Positions 1-5,604 of a DNA stretch of 10,222 bases are shown here, in pieces (position 1 is the first letter of the stretch; each line of letters begins with the position of its first letter). A model generated the notes under the pieces. The model was not told the DNA's origin. It worked only from the letters and a program-made list of their open reading frames with translations, and ran no database searches. The stretch comes from Verrucomicrobiia bacterium (GTDB lineage Bacteria; Verrucomicrobiota; Verrucomicrobiia; JABWAM01). Location of the stretch: the NCBI GenBank assembly GCA_013360985.1, contig JABWAM010000073.1, positions 1-10,222 on the forward strand, written 5' to 3'. Made by a program: the position numbers and the translations under genes.

Positions 1-2724
1 CTCGGTCTCATCCAGAAGAATCTCTACGGCCTCGACATTCAGCCGCTCGCGTCGCTCATCGCCAAGCTCCGATTCTTCCTCACGCTCGTCATCGAACAGG
101 AAGTCAATCCCGCCGACCGCGACCACAACTACGGCCTCCAGTCCCTGCCAAATCTCGAAACGAATTTCCTCTGTTGCAATAGCCTCAAGGAACTCCGTGT
201 GGGAACGGACCTTTTCGACACTCATGCTATCGAGCAATACATAAAGGCCCGCGAGCAGTTTTACTCCGGTAACCTCTCACAGGACGAACGAACTCGCTGC
301 TGCTACCAAATCGCTGAAATCCTTCACGGCCTGATGCCTGACTTCAGTCAGTCCGCATTGGGAGTGCCGCGCATTGCAGACAAAGCGACGGCGAAACAGC
401 AGAACGTCGGCAATCTCGAACGCTGGTTTCGCAACGCCACCATCCCAGCGCCCTTTTTCAGCACACGCGCCTTCTTCCCAGAAATTGGCGAAGGTGGTTT
501 CCACATCGTCATCGGCAACCCGCCCTACGGCGGCACGAAGATCCCGGACGAAGTGAGGGAAACCCTCGCCCTTGGTTCGAAAGATCCGTATGGCGCGTTC
601 ATCGCGCGGTTCATGGGCGCGGCGCAACGACCCAGCCCGCTCGCCCCCGACGGCGTGCTCACCTACATCGTCAGCGACACGTTTATGACGATCAAGACGC
701 ACCGGCCCTTGCGTGAGCAATTGCTGGATCACCGCATCCACAAGATGATCCGCGTCGCCGGCGACACGTTCAAGGCGGTCGTCAACTGCGCCGTCATCCT
801 CTGCCAGCGCGGCGCAGCTTCCGAGGAACACACCTGCCAGATGGCCGATCTCACCAACGTCTCCATCTGGGAGCAACACGAGCGTTTCCTGCATCTGCTC
901 TACCAGACCGAAGGATTCGCCCGCCGCCAGAACGTCGCCAACCAGACCTACGCCATCTACCACTACCGGCAATCCCTCATCCGCACCAACTCCAACCTCC
1001 CGTTCTTCGTCGCCTCACCCAAACTGTTCGCGCTGATGCGGGATACCGGTAACGAAACGCTCGTGAATGAGAAAGGACTGCCTGCGGTCGGCTACAACGT
1101 TTCGCTGAACGACCACGATTTGCGTGTGTTCAAACTCGGCGACCAATACACCGGCATGGGACGCACGCGCCGCTGGCTGAATCGCGGCCTTTTCCAAGTA
1201 GTCTCCGGCATCAAGACTGGAAGCAACGCCAAGTATCTTCGCCTCTTGAGCGATGATGCACAAAAGAGTTTCCAGACAGTCGATGCCTCATGCTTCTTGG
1301 AAGACGAGGAGGCGATTGAGTTACCGGAAGACCAGAAGCTGAACGGGATTACCGGCAAGCGGTGTTTCGTGCGCTTTGAGATGGGAATGCCGGCGGACAC
1401 AGATAGTGGGCTGCTGCCTTGCTATTACCAACCGCTGTCGCAAATCGCCATCAACTGGTCGCACGCAGCAGTTGCTTCGATGCGGGCGGAAGGACATTCG
1501 GACTTGGCGAACGCCGAATACCGGTTCCGTCCTTTCGACGAGCAGATTTCTTTCAGTTTTGCTGGGCAATACTGTCCGACATTCCGCCGCGCGAACGCTC
1601 CTATTTTTCTGAACGCCGCGTCTCGAATATTTCTGCGTCAGGGTTTTTCCAGCACCGACTGGCTTGGCGTGTTAAACTCGAAGCTGTTCCGCTACATCAC
1701 TCGCGAATTGATAAATCACTCCGTCAACTTCGGCGTGGATGACATCAAAGAATTTCCTGCTCTGATTGATTGGAAGGAAATCGGCAAGTTAGCTGCACGC
1801 ATTCTCAAGGCTCAGGAACGAAACTCGAATTACGATTACCCATCGAACGAGCAACAGGAGATCGACCGGCTGGTGTATGCGGCCTACGGGCTGAACGAGG
1901 CGGACATTCGGGAAGTGGAAGACTGGTATGTGCGGCGTTACCCGAGGCTGGCCGGCGCGCAGCGCCGGGCCCTCGCCGCCAAACAGGGCAAGACCGAGGA
2001 ACAACTCACGACCCGCACGACGTTGCACCTGTACTGCGACGAAAGCCGTCATCTGCCGTACGACCGCGAGCCGTTCCTGTTGCTCGGTCTGCTGGCCTGT
2101 CCCGCCGCGCGCGCCCGCGAGTTGAACCAGCAACTCACCGCGCTCTGGAAAACGCACGGCCAGCCGCAGCATTTCGAGGCGAAGTGGACGAAGGTCAGCC
2201 CCGCCAAGGTGGAGTTTTACCGGGCGGCGCTGGCGTGGTTCATCGCGGCGGAGGACGTGACGTTCCGCTGCGTGATCCTGCCGGACAAGCAGCGGCTCTA
2301 CGCGAAGTTGTCGGAGGAGAACCGGGATTTCCTCTATTACCGGCTTTACTACCAGTTCCTGCGCGGCGCTATCGAGCCGGAGAACCGGCACCGGGTGTTC
2401 CTCGACCTGAAAGACACCCGTGGCCGCGAGAAGATCGTCGAACTTAAACGCCGCCTCGCCGACGACGCCGACGACGCCAAGGCCGTGGAATCGCTCCAGC
2501 ACGTCCACAGCCACGAAATCCGCCTGCTCCAAGTGACCGACCTGTTGCTCGGCGCGGTCGGTTTTGCCCGCCGTCCCGCCGCCGACAGGGAAAGCTCCGC
2601 CAAGCGGGCGTTGGTGAAGTTCCTCGAAGAAGAGCTCGGCCACCCGCTGACCGCCGACAGCCCGCCCGACGCCACCAAAGCCATCCTCGCAACCTGGCAC
2701 GACCCGGATGCGTTGCTGCTATGA
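1..2724 (+). CDS. Eco57I/PglX-like adenine DNA methyltransferase fused to a C-terminal DUF3800 domain (5'-partial)
   Basis: The frame is open from base 1, so the gene begins before the window; 907 codons are visible. Residues about 5-35 (NLYGLDIQPLASLIAKLRFF) match the segment typical of Eco57I/PglX-type N6-adenine methyltransferases. NPPY, catalytic motif IV, is at residues 173-176 (517-528). The SAM-binding motif I should lie upstream and is not seen. Residues about 551-575 (WLGVLNSKLF) look like the end of a target-recognition domain. At 1855-1950 is the usual family C-terminus (EIDRLVYAAYGL then VEDWYVRRYPRL). Instead of stopping, the frame continues through a roughly 20-residue linker into a DUF3800 domain (2017-2670). 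That domain shows YCDES (D680), FLDLKDTRG (D802) and LQVTDLLLGAV (D847), consistent with an RNase H-like acidic site. The methyltransferase presumably modifies host DNA. What the DUF3800 part cuts or binds is unknown. Methyltransferase assignment is firm, DUF3800 likely, nuclease activity inferred. Confidence 0.88.
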   Translation, partial: LGLIQKNLYGLDIQPLASLIAKLRFFLTLVIEQEVNPADRDHNYGLQSLPNLETNFLCCNSLKELRVGTDLFDTHAIEQYIKAREQFYSGNLSQDERTRCCYQIAEILHGLMPDFSQSALGVPRIADKATAKQQNVGNLERWFRNATIPAPFFSTRAFFPEIGEGGFHIVIGNPPYGGTKIPDEVRETLALGSKDPYGAFIARFMGAAQRPSPLAPDGVLTYIVSDTFMTIKTHRPLREQLLDHRIHKMIRVAGDTFKAVVNCAVILCQRGAASEEHTCQMADLTNVSIWEQHERFLHLLYQTEGFARRQNVANQTYAIYHYRQSLIRTNSNLPFFVASPKLFALMRDTGNETLVNEKGLPAVGYNVSLNDHDLRVFKLGDQYTGMGRTRRWLNRGLFQVVSGIKTGSNAKYLRLLSDDAQKSFQTVDASCFLEDEEAIELPEDQKLNGITGKRCFVRFEMGMPADTDSGLLPCYYQPLSQIAINWSHAAVASMRAEGHSDLANAEYRFRPFDEQISFSFAGQYCPTFRRANAPIFLNAASRIFLRQGFSSTDWLGVLNSKLFRYITRELINHSVNFGVDDIKEFPALIDWKEIGKLAARILKAQERNSNYDYPSNEQQEIDRLVYAAYGLNEADIREVEDWYVRRYPRLAGAQRRALAAKQGKTEEQLTTRTTLHLYCDESRHLPYDREPFLLLGLLACPAARARELNQQLTALWKTHGQPQHFEAKWTKVSPAKVEFYRAALAWFIAAEDVTFRCVILPDKQRLYAKLSEENRDFLYYRLYYQFLRGAIEPENRHRVFLDLKDTRGREKIVELKRRLADDADDAKAVESLQHVHSHEIRLLQVTDLLLGAVGFARRPAADRESSAKRALVKFLEEELGHPLTADSPPDATKAILATWHDPDALLL

Positions 2725-3230
2725 CGACACCCGCGACACCTTCATGGCTGCCCGCCGCTCTCTTGCTGGCAAATTATCCGGACATCGCCGCCTTGGAAGT
2801 CGCGGCTTACGCGATTTTTCAGCGAGACTGGGCGAATAGCCCGGTGTTTCGTGGTGATGAGGTTCGCATACACCGTCGCCCGCACTTGGCGAATCCGACT
2901 CGCTGGAACACCTACTGGCATTGTGTGACAGAAGGCGAGCCGGAGCAGGCGCGAACGACGCCGATTGCGGATCGGCTGGAGCGCGTCCCGTGGTCACGCC
3001 CGGTGATTGAGAACGAAACGGATGTCGCCGCCGGCATCAAGGTTTGGGCCAACAACCGAGGGCGCAACCAGCACGTTTGTGTGTGGCTTGAACCGCAGAA
3101 TTATCTCGTGGTGCTCAAGATCGCCTACGACCATTTCGTCTTGAAGACCACGTATTGCCCCGAACCGAGGCGGCGGATGCAGTTGCAGCGGGATTACAAT
3201 GCCTGGAAAAAAACGGGCCGCGCCTTTTGA
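2721..3230 (+). CDS. 169-residue unknown protein coupled to the methyltransferase-DUF3800 gene
   Basis: The ATG overlaps the TGA of the upstream gene (ATGA, 2721-2724), so the two are very likely co-translated. The family was not recognised. The protein is soluble, with no signal peptide or membrane segment. The N-terminal half has a WNTYWHCV motif (residues 62-69) and ERVPWSRPVIEN (residues 87-98). The C-terminal third has QHVCVWL (117-123), NYLVVLKI (127-134) and FVLKTTY (139-145), then a basic helix RRRMQLQRDYNAWKK. A hydrophobic strand pair followed by K-T-x-Y and a basic tail recalls the C-termini of barnase/RelE-like (BECR-fold) toxins and phage proteins, but this is only a resemblance. 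The coupling suggests a partner of the fusion protein. The stop codon lies inside the loop of the first hairpin of the following structured element. Confidence 0.8.
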   Translation: MTTPATPSWLPAALLLANYPDIAALEVAAYAIFQRDWANSPVFRGDEVRIHRRPHLANPTRWNTYWHCVTEGEPEQARTTPIADRLERVPWSRPVIENETDVAAGIKVWANNRGRNQHVCVWLEPQNYLVVLKIAYDHFVLKTTYCPEPRRRMQLQRDYNAWKKTGRAF

Positions 3231-3238
3231 GCGCGGCC
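3207..3238 (-). terminator. Possible rho-independent terminator on the minus strand
   Basis: A perfect 8-bp GC stem (GGCCGCGC 3216-3223 with GCGCGGCC 3231-3238, 7-base loop) is preceded on the plus strand by seven A residues (3207-3213). Read on the minus strand this is a hairpin followed by CG and seven T residues, the classic intrinsic terminator layout. There is no T-run on the plus side, so it would not terminate the plus-strand genes. It could end a minus-strand small RNA covering 3240-3380. Alternatively the A-tract is simply the 5' lead of the plus-strand structured element. Confidence 0.4.
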
Positions 3239-3268
3239 TAATGCACCTTCCACACATGGTGGTTGTGC
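3216..3268 (+). ncRNA. Structured RNA-like element, copy 1 of 2
   Basis: Hairpin H1 is GGCCGCGC (3216-3223) paired with GCGCGGCC (3231-3238). After a 4-base linker, H2 has outer stem GCAC (3243-3246) with GTGC (3265-3268), an internal loop, inner stem CCAC (3250-3253) with GTGG (3259-3262), and apical loop ACATG (3254-3258). Copy 2 starts about 110 bases downstream with the same layout and loop but different stem bases, which is the pattern of a conserved RNA fold. Structured RNA motifs have been published near DUF3800 genes (DUF3800-I and following); this element lies about 550 bases after the DUF3800 domain here. Membership of any named family was not tested. Strand is uncertain because both strands can fold. 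Confidence 0.55.
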
Positions 3269-3328
3269 CAACTCAATACATAGCGAAAACCGCGTCAGAC
3301 GCAAGCCTTCATTTGAAGAAAATGCAAC

Positions 3329-3377
3329 CCCCCGTCGAAACGGGGGCAGAGCTCCTGCCACACATGGTGTCTGAGCT
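3329..3377 (+). ncRNA. Structured RNA-like element, copy 2 of 2
   Basis: H1 is CCCCCGT (3329-3335) paired with ACGGGGG (3340-3346), loop CGAA. The linker is 3 bases. H2 outer stem is AGCTC (3350-3354) with GAGCT (3373-3377); the inner stem is CAC (3359-3361) with GTG (3367-3369), loop ACATG (3362-3366). Against copy 1 the outer H2 stem shows a compensatory A-T to T-A change plus one extra pair, and H1 is entirely different in sequence yet fully paired. The spacer between the copies (3269-3328) holds two weak hairpins (GCGT/ACGC at 3292-3302 and CTTC/GAAG at 3307-3318) and nothing else recognisable. The probable start of the EVE gene lies in the ACATG loop. Confidence 0.55.
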
Positions 3378-3885
3378 AACACGAAAAGACCACAAGTCGC
3401 CGCCGCCGGCAAGCCCGCGTTGCTGGCTGGTCAAGTTCGCCCCGTTCCGCACCTCGTGGACGGAGATTGTCCAGCGGGGAACATTCACCTTGCGCGGCGT
3501 TCGCAGCCCCGTCGCCCGCAAACACCTCTCCGAAATGCGCGTCGGCGATCCGGTCCTTTTCTACCACAGCCAGAAGGACCTTGCCGTCGTCGGCGTCATG
3601 GAGGTTTCCCGTGACGCGTATCCCGATCCGACCAGCAGCGACCCGCGCTGGTTGACCTGCGACTTCATCCCGATACGGACTCTGGCTCGCCCCGTGACGC
3701 TGAAGGAAATCAAAACCGAGGCGCGCCTCTCGACCCTCGTTCTGGTTCGCCAACCCCGGTTGGCCGTGATGCCTCTGAGCGCGCAAGAATTCCAAATCCT
3801 CGCCGAGGAGCTTCCCGCGCGCCTGCCGTTTCGCGCACGAACCGGGCGGGAGATCGATGAGCGGGTGACCGGCTCTACGGGCTGA
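3364..3885 (+). CDS. EVE-domain (PUA-like) protein
   Basis: EVE-domain proteins are PUA-like readers of modified bases and are often found with restriction-modification genes. The domain runs from CWLVKF (residues 20-25) through a SWTEIVQRG stretch, GVRSPVARKHL, MRVGDPVLFYHS (about residues 58-70), AVVGVMEV, AYPDPTSSDPRW, and ends with LVRQPRLAVMPL (127-138), all closely family-like. ATG 3364 is the nearest in-frame start before the domain. In-frame alternatives are ATG 3322, 3256 or 3241, and the frame stays open back to 3199, so the start is uncertain. There is no clear Shine-Dalgarno, and the start lies in a hairpin loop. The last residues (GREIDERV and on) are not EVE sequence: the frame runs into an orphan methyltransferase tail and stops through a 1-base shift, so the native C-terminus has been replaced. 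Confidence 0.85.
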   Translation: MVSELTRKDHKSPPPASPRCWLVKFAPFRTSWTEIVQRGTFTLRGVRSPVARKHLSEMRVGDPVLFYHSQKDLAVVGVMEVSRDAYPDPTSSDPRWLTCDFIPIRTLARPVTLKEIKTEARLSTLVLVRQPRLAVMPLSAQEFQILAEELPARLPFRARTGREIDERVTGSTG

Positions 3886-3926
3886 CGAAAGAGGAGATCC
3901 AGATTGTGGAGGAGAGCGGAACATGA
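3841..3926 (+). pseudogene. Orphan methyltransferase C-terminal tail, copy 1 (frameshifted)
   Basis: The sequence encodes REIDERV, then, after a 1-base loss relative to copy 2, LYGLTKEEIQIVEESGT and TGA (3924-3926). REIDxxVYxLYGLTxEE is the usual ending of Eco57I-like methyltransferases, and a diverged version is in the full-length gene at 1855-1950. Nothing else of a methyltransferase is present. The shift makes the EVE frame stop at 3885. The tail's TGA overlaps the ATG of the DUF4258 gene (3923-3926), preserving what was probably the original methyltransferase/DUF4258 junction. It is about 90% identical by eye to copy 2 over about 70 bases. Confidence 0.7.
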
Positions 3927-4195
3927 AGCCGATCCGCTGACTGGAACATGCGCGGAAGAAGCTGGCCCGGCGCGAAGTGGATGAGCGTGAAGTGGAACTT
4001 ATGATTGCCCAGCCCGACTCGGTCGTGGACGGGCGGCCGCCGCGGCGAATTTTCATGCGCCGGTATCAGGATGCCATACTGCACACGGACATGTTGTTGC
4101 GGGTGGTTGTCGAGGAGACCGCTGGGGAGTTCGTGATTGTGACCCTTTACAAAACGTCGAAGCTCAAGAAGCATGAGGGAGGATCAGAACCATGA
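3923..4195 (+). pseudogene. DUF4258 family protein (RelE-like toxin candidate) interrupted by an in-frame stop
   Basis: From ATG 3923 the frame reads MKPIR, TGA (3938-3940), then LEHARKKLARREVDEREVELMIAQPDSV and on to YKTSKLKKHEGGSEP. DUF4258 proteins begin with a strand-helix unit of the form I-x-W-x-x-HAxxKxxxR, so the TGA sits where a Trp codon (TGG) is expected: a single G-to-A change. The longest intact remainder starts at GTG 3977 (72 residues) and lacks the first strand and the conserved His. The rest of the fold is intact (RRIFMRRYQDAIL, LLRVVVEE, FVIVTLYKT). The stop overlaps the DUF2283 start (ATGA, 4192-4195). DUF4258/DUF2283 pairs are regarded as toxin-antitoxin-like; loss of the putative toxin with retention of its partner fits decay. 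A sequencing error or readthrough is possible. Confidence 0.72.
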
Positions 4196-4434
4196 AAATC
4201 GAATACGACCGGGAGACGGATACGCTGACCATCACCCTGCGCGAAGCGCGAGTGAAGGAAAGCGATGAGGTGCGTCCTGGCGTCATTGCTGATTTCGGCT
4301 ATGACGGCGGCGTGGTGGGATTCGAGATCCTGGACGCTTCCCTGCACATGGAAAAGCCGATGACCCTGGAATACGCCGTTGCTGAAACCGCATCAACCGT
4401 CCGCGAAAAGCCTGCGAAGAAATACCGCGCATGA
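4192..4434 (+). CDS. DUF2283 family protein (antitoxin-like partner)
   Basis: This 80-residue protein begins MKIEYDRETDTLTITL, followed by a mid-protein VRPGVIADFGYDGGVVGFEILDAS. Both are characteristic of DUF2283, a small beta-rich family (about 60-80 residues) with a Y-D-x-E-x-D-x-L-x-I start and a GxVVGxEILDAS core. It overlaps the upstream DUF4258 gene by 4 bases (ATGA), so it is co-translated. DUF2283 commonly follows DUF4258 or RelE-like genes and is thought to act as the antitoxin; this role is inferred from context. The family core ends near residue 50, and the C-terminal 25 residues (EYAVAETASTVREKPAKKYRA) are variable. It looks intact even though its partner carries a nonsense codon. 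Confidence 0.85.
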   Translation: MKIEYDRETDTLTITLREARVKESDEVRPGVIADFGYDGGVVGFEILDASLHMEKPMTLEYAVAETASTVREKPAKKYRA

Positions 4435-4454
4435 TCTCGCGGCAAAAGGTGGCC

Positions 4455-4507
4455 CAGGCATTCCTGCCTGTGCATCCACTGCATCCGCTCCATTCCAGAC
4501 CGGAATG
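4455..4507. repeat. REP-like pair of short palindromes
   Basis: Two 6-bp hairpins sit 20 bases apart: CAGGCA (4455-4460) with TGCCTG (4465-4470), loop TTCC; and CATTCC (4491-4496) with GGAATG (4502-4507), loop AGACC. The arms also resemble each other in inverted orientation (GGCATTCC near 4457 and GGAATG near 4502). Between them is a CATCCACTGCATCC stretch with internal near-repeats. The arrangement resembles bacterial REP/BIME-type intergenic repeats. It lies between the DUF2283 stop and the second orphan methyltransferase tail. No further copy with this sequence was seen in the window. Confidence 0.5.
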
Positions 4508-4519
4508 TCTGTGGCGCCG

Positions 4520-4603
4520 TGGGAGCGGGAGATCGACGAGCGGGTGTGCCGTCTCTACGGGCTGACGAAGGAGGAGATCCAGATTGTGGAGGGGGAGAAA
4601 TGA
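4520..4603 (+). pseudogene. Orphan methyltransferase C-terminal tail, copy 2
   Basis: The frame reads WEREIDERVCRLYGLTKEE, then IQIVEGEK, then TGA (4601-4603). This is the same C-terminal peptide as copy 1 in an unshifted frame. The frame stays open upstream to 4379, but upstream codons come from the palindromic repeat and the out-of-frame end of DUF2283, so a real 74-residue gene is unlikely. No other methyltransferase sequence is present. Together with copy 1 it brackets the DUF4258/DUF2283 pair as roughly 75-base direct repeats about 680 bases apart. Confidence 0.7.
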
Positions 4604-4670
4604 GGGAAGCGGTTGACTTTGCTGGCGCGCGCCGACGCCGCTCTGGCAACGTCGCAGCGTGTGACTCGAT

Positions 4671-5564
4671 ATGAAAAACCCCATGGACCGGCAGCTTGAG
4701 AAGCGGCTTTCGGACCGGGCAGTGGCCATTGGGCGCGCGGGGGAGATCGGCGCGTTCGGGGAGTTGGTGGAGATGCTGCGGTCATCGTCGGCGAACGCGC
4801 GGCGGCTGTCGGCGTCGGCGCTGGGCAAACTGGCGTGGCTGGGAGTGGATCAGGCGGCAGCGGTGGCGGCGCTCGCGCCCGTGGCGCGCCGCGATCCGCA
4901 CCCGCAAACCCGGCAGTACGCGATCAAAGCGCTCAAGGCGTACGGCGCGGCGGCGCAACAGTGTCTGCACGATCTGCAGGACATGGCCGGCAATTCTGCG
5001 GAGAAGGATTACATCCGTCGCGATGCGGCGGCGGCGGTGGCGTTCATCGAAGAGGCGGTGCGCATCCAGACGGCGGCAGCCGAGCGGCGTTGCCAGCGGT
5101 GCAACGCGCGGGTGACGGCGGAGGAATACGCCCGGTCGGAGCAGGTGTTTCAGCGGGTGTTCTGCGATCGTTGTTTCGACGAGGTGTTTCTGGCGCGGCG
5201 GAACTTCGAGACGCAGGTGGAGATCAACAAGACCGTCGAAGCGCGGGACGGCACGGTGGTGCAGTCGGCGGGCGAGCGGCGCATCGCCGACTGGCTGACG
5301 GCGCACGGGATCGCGTATCGGTACGATGCGAAGTTCCGGATCATCGCGGAGTTCCAGATTCGGCCGGACTTTTATCTGCCGGAGCTGGATGTGTATATCG
5401 AGTACTGGGGGTTGGACACGCCGCAGTACAAGATGAGCATGTACAAGAAGCAGATGCTCTATCAACAGGAAGGCAAGCGGCTCATCTCGATTCATCCGCC
5501 CGACTTGTCCAGCTTGGACGGGCTACTCACGGCCAAGCTGCGCCATCACGGGTTTCATCCATGA
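4671..5564 (+). CDS. HEAT-repeat / zinc-ribbon / PD-(D/E)XK nuclease-like protein
   Basis: The protein has 297 residues. Residues about 20-130 are alanine-rich paired helices (RRLSASALGKLAW, TRQYAIKALKAYG, IRRDAAAAVAFIEEA) typical of HEAT or armadillo repeats. CQRC (141-144) and CDRC (165-168) form a probable zinc ribbon. Residues 200-293 are a nuclease domain of the type attached to some superfamily I helicases and found alone: E202 in GERRIADWL, D233 in RPDFYLP, E244 in YIEYWG, then a Y-K-x-K helix and LISIHPPDLSSLDGLL. A DNA-cleaving role in defence is inferred. The start at ATG 4671 has a weak ribosome-binding site; ATG 4683 is possible. There is a 67-base gap from the preceding orphan tail and no clear promoter. 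A tail of a second, diverged member of the same family lies at 6005-6082. Confidence 0.85.
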   Translation: MKNPMDRQLEKRLSDRAVAIGRAGEIGAFGELVEMLRSSSANARRLSASALGKLAWLGVDQAAAVAALAPVARRDPHPQTRQYAIKALKAYGAAAQQCLHDLQDMAGNSAEKDYIRRDAAAAVAFIEEAVRIQTAAAERRCQRCNARVTAEEYARSEQVFQRVFCDRCFDEVFLARRNFETQVEINKTVEARDGTVVQSAGERRIADWLTAHGIAYRYDAKFRIIAEFQIRPDFYLPELDVYIEYWGLDTPQYKMSMYKKQMLYQQEGKRLISIHPPDLSSLDGLLTAKLRHHGFHP

Positions 5565-5604
5565 CATCGGCGCGCGAAGCAAAGCCAGTCGGACAGCAGC
5601 GGGC

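Noticed and set aside
1770..2700. Long alternative frames on both strands over the DUF3800 region
   Set aside because: Compositionally biased products (Arg, Pro, Gly runs) without motifs; the methyltransferase-DUF3800 frame carries all recognisable motifs.
1990..2724. DUF3800 as a separate gene following the methyltransferase
   Set aside because: There is no stop codon between the two, and no good start with a ribosome-binding site at the domain border. An internal start remains formally possible.
3199..3363. N-terminal extension of the EVE protein back to 3199
   Set aside because: The extension overlaps the end of the preceding gene and the structured element, is unlike EVE proteins, and has no good start signal. 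It is kept only as an alternative.
3216..3377. CRISPR array or simple direct repeat
   Set aside because: Only two units, with different stem sequences and no constant repeat longer than about 12 bases; the shared feature is secondary structure.
4379..4603. Independent 74-residue gene
   Set aside because: Its first part is out-of-frame DUF2283 and palindromic repeat; only the C-terminal methyltransferase tail is meaningful.
4613..4670. Promoter for the nuclease gene (TTGACT at 4613-4618)
   Set aside because: No acceptable -10 box about 17 bases downstream, and a single hexamer is weak evidence.
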